A stretch of DNA of 64,000 nt, from the NCBI GenBank assembly GCA_025345505.1, contig JANVCC010000261.1, forward strand, positions 6,023,384 through 6,087,383, written 5' to 3'. A program made the translations under genes and the position numbers. This DNA comes from Todiramphus chloris collaris (lineage: Eukaryota > Chordata > Aves > Coraciiformes > Alcedinidae). Below the pieces are notes generated by a model that saw only the letters and a list, made by a program, of their open reading frames with translations, did no database searches and was not told the origin of the DNA. Below, one piece after another: positions 57,519 through 64,000 of this stretch (its first letter is position 1; each line of letters begins with the position of its first letter).

Positions 57519-58755
57519 GTAAGAGCATGTAGAGTTAATAGTGCATTGATAAGTTATTTTATTATCCCCCCTCCTCATCATGCCAGTGTAGTTCTGTTAT
57601 GCAATATTAGCAAGAAAATAAAAGCCAACCCAGTACAAAGACTCATTTTGTCTCATACAAGAATGTTTGTTAGTGTCTTAGGATCCATTTATTTTATCCT
57701 TGGGCACTTTTTTACAATTATTTCTGTTTTGTCCCACTCTTCCCTATTTACTTGACATCTGTTCTATGGTTCTAACTAGTGCTGGCATGATGTGCAATCG
57801 AGTCTAATCCTGCACTGCTCACTGGGGCGAGACACCCACTGATTTCACGAATGGGCTCCAGTTTATCGTGCAGGTTGATGGAACTATTCTACTGCTGCCA
57901 CTTGTAGGGACGGTGGCTGTTCAGTTGTGACTTCATTTCTAAATGCTTTGTTTCCAGTACCCATAATTAAGTTACATTAGCCTGACAATGCTAACCCCCT
58001 ACATAACAGCTCCTGGCAGAGGTGTCGGCTTCCTTACATAAATCAAGCTCTTTATTTCTCTACAGAGCTTCAATCAAATATTTAATAACTCGCTTTAAAA
58101 ATAGATTAACCTAAAGCAACAATCCTTTTCGGATCTTTCTGTCTGAGACTGTCTTTTCCCTCCTGAAGAGAGCAGCTTGCACCCTTGCTTACTGGCAGTA
58201 CTGAAGCAGCACTTCATCCACACCAAGCTACTGTGGCATTTTGACCACTTCGGTGCAGATGGGACCTGTCAGCCAACAAGCCCTTGGCAAAAGCCATTGC
58301 CCAGCACCTGGATTACCTTGCTGAGTATCCAAAATATACCATGTGTGAAAGCCACAAACATTCAAAGCAGTTGTGTAGTGGCACACGATGACATGCTAAT
58401 GGATGTCAGTCCTAAGGACTGTCCATTAAAGCTTTAATAAAGCAAAAAGTTGGTCCATTCATCAAATGCAAGTCTAGGTTGGACATACTCCTCTGAAATA
58501 GGTATGCTTCTTAGAAAGTTGGAATGAGATCTTAAGTTAAAGAAAAGAGAAAAAGATTTATTCTAGGATTCTGAAGCAAGAACTCTAATGGGGGAAGTCT
58601 AGTTTGAGAATTTATATCGGATTTATTGAAGCAGTGGGATTGCTGAGACATCTTTAGTACCTGGCTGTGTTCCAGTAACGTCTGGAGGGGTGTTAGGTAT
58701 GTAACAATGGTGTCATAATATAACCTTTTCCTTAAGAAAACAGTTCTGGTTCCTT

Positions 58756-58785
58756 TATATACATATATATATATATATATGTATA
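58756..58785. repeat. AT dinucleotide microsatellite with palindromic ends
   Basis: ATATAC followed by (AT) units and GTATA makes a near-perfect 30-nt self-complementary tract that could extrude as a cruciform. Confidence 0.95.
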
Positions 58786-60152
58786 AATTTGCATGCCTGA
58801 CTTTAGGAATGCTAGCTTCCCTTTTTTTCCTTTCAGTTTGAGACTGAAATGAACTATTTCAATCCTTCTTATACACCAGTACTGTTGGTGTAACATTACA
58901 ACTACCTAAATCATTTTAGAAGCTAGCCAGTGGTACAAGATTTACACCTTTGCTAAGACTAGGGAGCATTCTAAAGGGGAAATGCTGGAAAAAAAACCAA
59001 ACTAAAATTCTATAATGCAGAGGATTTCTTGCCAGAACCCTTCAACTTTGGGAACTTCAAGGCTCAAGCACATGTCTCTAAAGCTTTGACTTCTTTTAAT
59101 TGCCAAATCCTGTGCTTTTGGAGATGCTGGTGGAGCATAGCAGGCTCCTGTACCTGGAATAACAGAAGGTGTTGATTTGGTTTGCTCTCAATTTTCTCCT
59201 GTGAAACAGAAGTTGAACATTACACCTCATGACATTTGTTTGGGAGCTGTGTTTTTGAATAATGTATGAAATAAAAGGCTGCAAGCTTAGAAAACAAGAT
59301 GTGCTAATGATGTTTCAAGGTACTTATAAGGCTTAAGTGAATGTTTCAAACTTAGGAGATTGTCATCTGGGTTTCTTGAAAAGAGGAAAGATTTTGACAC
59401 TAATATCCATCCCAGCATGCTTGCAACCTCTTGGAGACACCTTCCTCCTTTTACTGGGCAGGACCTTAGAAAACACTGAATAAAAAATACTTATTACAAA
59501 GATCAAGTGTTAGCTTATACAAAGCTGTCTGCAACCACCCTTAGCTGCTGGCAAACTGTGTTTTTTTGAGCCCACAGGCTCCCCTGGAGTTGGCAACATC
59601 AGGATTAGCATCCCCTGACCCATCAGCAGGGACTCCTGGCTCTCCTGCTGCCACCACCTCCATCCAGCTCTCGAGGTCTTTCTGCCAAGAGCTGCCAGGC
59701 TTTGGGAGAAGAGTCTCAGCAACGACTGGGGCTGTGGCAGAGCAGGGCTGCCAGAGGTCCTGGGTCTGCTCTCACCAAAGGCCGTGTCCCTGCTTGTGAC
59801 CCGCTGGACTGAACGGGACCATCAGGACACAGAAATGTCAGACCAGCAAACAGGTACTGCTTGGTTGCTTTTCTCCATCTGTGCTGTTACTTAAGCCTCC
59901 TAATAGTCCTGATTTACCTGTCTTTCCAATAAATTGAGGAAACTGATTGCTAATTTCCCAGGAGTATTTGAGCAATTAATTGTAAAAATACGTTGTAAGT
60001 GCAAGAACATTTATCTCATTCAAGTTCATTCCTGCCAGAGCTTGAAAGTACCAAGATTCCAGTTTACTGCAGCAATTAGACCCTGACATCACCAAAAAAT
60101 AGTTACTGGCTCTCCCTAACACCCAGCTCAGAGAGGATCTGCAGGGGGTTAC

Positions 60153-60219
60153 CATTTTGCTCTTCCTCCTCCTCTCGTTTCTTTTCCACTTCCATGGAGA
60201 GGAGTTGGGGCTCTGGCTG
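60153..60219 (-). other. Candidate minus-strand exon, acidic/basic (unidentified)
   Basis: On the minus strand a CAG acceptor-like site at 60220-60222 opens a frame of 22 codons plus one base, ending at a GTAACC donor-like site. It is rich in Glu, Lys and Arg, with a Glu-Lys-Lys-Arg-Glu-Glu core. If not spliced, the frame continues to a TAA at 60103-60105. The pyrimidine tract before the acceptor is weak. I do not recognise the sequence. It could be chance. Confidence 0.2.
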
Positions 60220-60862
60220 CTGGGACCCACAACATTTCCAAAAGCCAAAAGTGGTGGGGAAGGAGAGGACGTTTACTGCACTCCTGTTTAATAAACTAGG
60301 GGAAGTCACTGCACTCACAGACACTGGGCAAGTTATTCAGCACAAATTAATCATCCACACAGATGCTAAATAAAATGGTAGTAATATTTTCTCAGGATTT
60401 CTCTACTGCTTATCAGGCTGTTTATTTTTTTTCCCAGTGCTCTAAAACCAGTATGCAAAAGGCTTTGGCCCTACAGCTGGAAGGGGGCAAAGTGCTCTGC
60501 TTTCCCCTTTAAGAGGTGATCTTTGTGTTGCAAAAATATTCCCTAAGCCACTTCCACCATCAGCAGGGGGTTGCCAGGAAGGCAGTTGACAGCAGCCATA
60601 ACTGCTGATCAAGGAACTGATGTTCAGCCTTGCATTTCCACAGATATCAAACGTTCCATCTCTTGAGCTCTAAACCCCTCCTGTCGTGCAAGAGGTCCCA
60701 TGCGCCCGGCCGCCGGCTGCTCACCCATGGGTGCACCAGCAAGCACCACGAACCCCAGCCCATCCCTGGGGGGACCTTGGCAACAAAGCCTGGAAATGGC
60801 CTTGATGACACCTAATAAGAAATGGGAAAGGGATTTTTATAGCTGGAGAATATTTGTAGAGT

Positions 60863-60877
60863 GGGGGGGGGGGGGGG
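60863..60877. repeat. Poly(G) run (15 nt)
   Basis: An uninterrupted G15 run is followed by AAATAAATTG. It is the second long G homopolymer within 7 kb. Confidence 0.95.
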
Positions 60878-61594
60878 AAATAAATTGATTTTTATCCCAC
60901 CCGGTCCTGGTCCAGCAGGGCACTGTGATGCTGTGGGGAACAAGTGAGAAAGCAAATGCACTAGTGACCCAAGCACAGCTCATCTGAGTGGGGTCTGACA
61001 AGCCCGCAAAGTGGTTTGTGCAGGATGGGTGTAAATCAAGGCAAGTGGAAGCCAAGATAAGTTGTTTTTAGGAAAGTGGCACCACCTGCTCTGGCACTCA
61101 GGGGTGACTGTGGTGTAAATGGAACGCTGCTGTGCCTGCGCTGGCACCACTGGATTCACCCAAACCCCAGGGAGGGAGGTAAATGAACCTCTGAGGGGAA
61201 AAGGGGAAATAACCCTCTCTTCCTCCTTTCCCCAGGTCATTTCAGAAACACCTCTGAGGCCGGGGCTGTGTTCAGATCGGCTGCGTCGGTCGCTATTTGT
61301 GGTTCTCAGAAATGCAGATCTGTTCCAAAGCCCGAGGTTCTCTCCTGGGGGGAAGCGGTTGCCAGCCAGGGCTCTGCAGGTCTTTCCTCGACAGGGGGGA
61401 GGTTTGGTGTCAACCAAAAAGCAGTGTGGTCCCTCCCACCATGCGACCATGTGGGGACCCAGCCAGGGAAGCCAGCATGAGGCAGGTGCCCGGACAGGGC
61501 AGCTCTGCTTTTCCTGGCAGGGAGGCCTGGGTGCAGGATGGGGACTTCCCTCCCAGGGCAGGAGGACAAACATTTCTATTTGGTCTTCAGTGGC

Positions 61595-61825
61595 TCTGTG
61601 AAACAGAGCATTGGTGTCCAGCAGTTCTTCCAACAAATCCTCCAAGGCAGAAACCCTCTTATTTATTGCCCCTGGCATCAGCCTAGGTAGGGGTGAGCTC
61701 ACTGTAGAGACAGCAAAGCTGGCATCATGGGGTATGGCATCACCACTGGCTTTGTCCCCAGCAGACGCCATGGAAGGAGTCTTGCTTCCGAGTTTTTCTT
61801 CAGTCTTCCAGCAACAAAGCATCTT
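61595..61825 (-). other. Candidate minus-strand coding stretch with helical, coiled-coil-like pattern (unidentified)
   Basis: A minus-strand frame of 280 codons ends at 60980. Only its first part (61595-61825) looks protein-like: a Ser/Ala-rich segment, then an amphipathic Leu/Glu pattern (Ala-Leu-Glu-Asp-Leu-Leu-Glu-Glu-Leu-Leu). The rest is low-quality GC-rich translation. A CTACAG/GTGAGC junction lies inside it and can be read as either an acceptor or a donor, so no exon boundary is certain. I recognise no family. It could be one exon of an unknown gene together with the candidate at 60.1 kb, or a chance frame. Confidence 0.2.
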
Positions 61826-62205
61826 TTCTGTGATGCTTGTGCCAGTGCAGCTTCTGCATCATCCTGGCTGCCACTTTCCCAGATCCTCCCGGGAGAGAGC
61901 GGCCCAAAGAGTCCCCGTGTGCTGCAGCTGAGATAGTCAGAGATCTCGCAGTGCTTGTGAGGAACAGGCACGTTGCTCTAAGCTCATGGGAATAAGTTTT
62001 AAACCGGACATCAGTAGCAGCAATTGATCCTACTGGGAGCTTTGGGTCTGAGAAAAGCAGAGCAGAGCAAAGCAGTGGGCTGCTGAGTGGGAGGAGTTGT
62101 TCAGGCTTCATCTTGCAAAGGAGCATCTATCTGCTTGGGAGATGTGGCTTGGGAGATGTGGCTATCATGCAGTGGCCTACGGACAGTATTTGCTGTCTCC
62201 ATTTC

Positions 62206-62221
62206 TTTTTTTTTTTTTTTT
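62206..62221. repeat. Poly(T) run (16 nt)
   Basis: This homopolymer T tract is followed by CCCTTAG. No retroelement body is attached. Confidence 0.95.
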
Positions 62222-64000
62222 CCCTTAGATAGCTTCTCTTTTTCCATTCCTCCCAACCACACATGCCAAGTCTTAAGCACAACCACGATTCTTCTGACCA
62301 AGGCAAACCTGCTGTTGTTCTGAGTGCCCGCAGAGGTTGTTCCTTAACCAGGTGAGATGTTAGATACTTTCATTTCCTCTCTCTTACCTTCAGCTTACTC
62401 TGACCAATCTTTTCTGGTGATGAAGGTGTGACGGTAGCAACCAGAATGAAACCAGACTCTTCTGAGAAGCAACAGAGATTCCTACCACAGTTAGTAAACA
62501 AAGTCTATTAAACAACTTCATAACTGCTGACCTTAAAAAACTACTAGCTTACTTTAAACTGAAGTTGCAGTGGTTTTGTATGCAATTTAGAATGCTCTGT
62601 TTTGAGCAAGCAGACAATCTTAACACGAGTGAAAGCTGCCTCCAAACCCAAGTGCTCACAACATGATGAGAAATATGAAGGGGAAAAAGCAATTGCAGAT
62701 GAAGAGGGAGACATGCTGCTGACAAGGGTTGATCCCACTTTTCATAGCATAGCCTGCATGGATCCAGATGGTGTGGGGTTCAAAAAAATCAAGGGCAAAT
62801 GCTTGTACCCAGAGCTCTAGCAGAACAAGATGGCTGGTTCTAGTTACATATTGGCAACCTCTAAGCAGAAATACTATCATTAAGTTAATCAAAATGTTCC
62901 ATCAAATTGTTTAAAGAGAAGATTCAAGTCTGATAAAGAACACACAATCTTTTATTTTCCCATGGGTATTGCACTGGAGGAGCAATCATGTTTATGTATT
63001 GTAGGAGTAAGCAAGGAGTAACCTTGGGAAACAATGAGGTTTGAGTTGGTTCTTTTAAGTAAGTTCCAGACATGCAAGTTAAGCTGCTTTGATGCTATTT
63101 TGTTTTCTCAGTAGGTGGAGGCAAAGGCAGAGATCAAGCGTGGACCATTTCATCTCGAGTGGAAGGAGTTTAGGAATTCATGAGCAAAATGAAAATGAAA
63201 AGTGAAATGGAAACCTGTCGGCAGCCTTCCTGATACCAGTTACAGTGCATATGGTGTAAGTAATACACTTGGACTGGTGTGGGGAGAAAAAAGCATTCCA
63301 TGAAAAAATAGAAAAAGGTGACACTGGTAATGTATTTGAAGATGTTTAATACAAATCAGGCTGATCCATCTGCACTCCAGAAAATTAGGAATTTGGGAGT
63401 AGGAGGGATGAGCAGTTTGACTTGCTGTGGTCATTGTTTTTTTCCCAGTTCATTCTTTTGATGCTCAGGAAGGAGAGAGGGCAAGGAGACCAGCCACATG
63501 GAATCTATCTGCTCCAAAAAAAAGCCATAATCTTCCTCCACAAGCCAAAAACTTAATTCTAGAGCTGTCTTTTGTAATAAACTAGAATATATGTAGTTGA
63601 AAGAAGTGGGAAAATGAGATCACTGTATGTTTAATTCCTTCATAATTTCATAACAAAGAGCAAAATGCAGGTATTTTTGCTATTTCTGCAGCAAATACTA
63701 CAAAAGGCTCTAAGCAACAACCCTAGATTTGAGAAACAGCAATTAAGTGTTCAGAAAAGGCAGTTTATTTGATGGTTGTCTTCTCCTTTTGAGACACAAC
63801 TACTGCCAGCACTGAAGATAGTTTGAAAATGCAGTCCAAGTAGACAGGAGAATTCAGATCCTATTTATGCAAATCAAAGGGACTTTAACTGACATGTGGC
63901 AGTTGTGGCTTAGCAAAATCCCCTGAGCTCTAGGAACAGTGGAAAAGGAGAGCTGGAGGGGGGCAAAGAAAAATCAATACCACTTCTCTGTTCTGATCTG

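Larger units (their letters stand above)
57519..64000. other. Intergenic region downstream of the MCM3-like relic
   Basis: No confident gene is seen. The region has an AT dinucleotide tract (58756-58785), a G15 run (60863-60877), a T16 run (62206-62221) and a 13-bp tandem duplication at about 62138-62163. Unidentified exon-like stretches on the minus strand (60.1 and 61.6-61.8 kb) and + strand frames at 58.18-58.44 and 62.60-62.82 kb are listed separately. In human the next gene in this direction is MEP1B. I could not recognise meprin exons here. Confidence 0.6.

Noticed and set aside
57670..57730. TTAG/GATCC at about 57681 as the start of the next MCM exon (Asp-Pro before Walker A)
   Set aside because: Asp-Pro is not in the right phase after the split Gly codon, and no Walker A residues follow.
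58177..58270. Leu-Leu-X-X-Phe-Asp pattern as the MCM3 arginine-finger-region exon
   Set aside because: Only five positions agree, the flanking residues do not match MCM3 and the exon borders are absent. It is likely coincidence.
60980..61595. C-terminal two thirds of the 280-codon minus-strand frame
   Set aside because: Its composition is that of random GC-rich translation (many Trp, Pro and Cys) and no family is visible. Only the beginning of the frame was kept as a weak candidate.
57519..64000. MEP1B (meprin beta) exons expected from mammalian gene order
   Set aside because: I looked on the minus strand for a transmembrane or EGF-like C-terminal exon and found nothing convincing. The gene may lie beyond the window or elsewhere.

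Overview
The window is vertebrate nuclear DNA, almost certainly from a bird. It contains multi-exon coding sequence with GT-AG introns of 3-8 kb, and its interspersed repeats are 5'-truncated CR1 LINEs in both orientations, the typical avian pattern. The only confidently recognised intact gene is GAREM1 (FAM59A; GRB2-associated regulator of MAPK1), on the + strand.

Layout: positions 1-26240 lie inside an upstream GAREM1 intron. Exons 1-2, which encode about the first 88 residues by comparison with the human protein, are not in the window. The last four coding exons are 26241-26371 (rest of the N-terminal segment, with Tyr105), 34176-35354 (most of the CABIT region, the Tyr453 motif and the first proline-rich motif), 39914-40080 (further proline-rich motifs) and 43280-44192 (Ser/Pro-rich linker and C-terminal SAM domain). 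Together they encode about 795 residues of an expected protein of about 883. A long 3' UTR probably runs to about 48575, with a possible proximal poly(A) signal at 44924. The gene product is an adaptor that couples activated receptor tyrosine kinases to GRB2 and SHP2, and so to ERK signalling. The two tyrosines known to be phosphorylated in the human protein fall at exactly the human numbering.

From 48.6 to 64 kb the window is mostly intergenic and contains one CR1 fragment. The most notable object there is a two-exon relic of an MCM3-type replicative helicase gene at 57160-57518. It keeps its splice sites and a 97-bp intron, so it is not a processed copy. It carries a net 1-nt deletion, and I found no MCM exons around it. 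This looks like the last trace of a lost MCM3 paralogue. Weaker exon-like signals on the minus strand at 60.1 and 61.6-61.8 kb, and + strand ORFs at 58.2 and 62.6 kb, are unidentified.

Other notable points are a tandem NAGNAG acceptor at the last GAREM1 exon, an in-frame intron-retention product that would lack the SAM domain, a weak donor after the 131-nt exon, and a sharp GC rise inside the large exon. There is no sign of operons, CRISPR arrays, viral genes or tRNA/rRNA genes. The few long open frames outside GAREM1 look like chance or repeat-derived frames.
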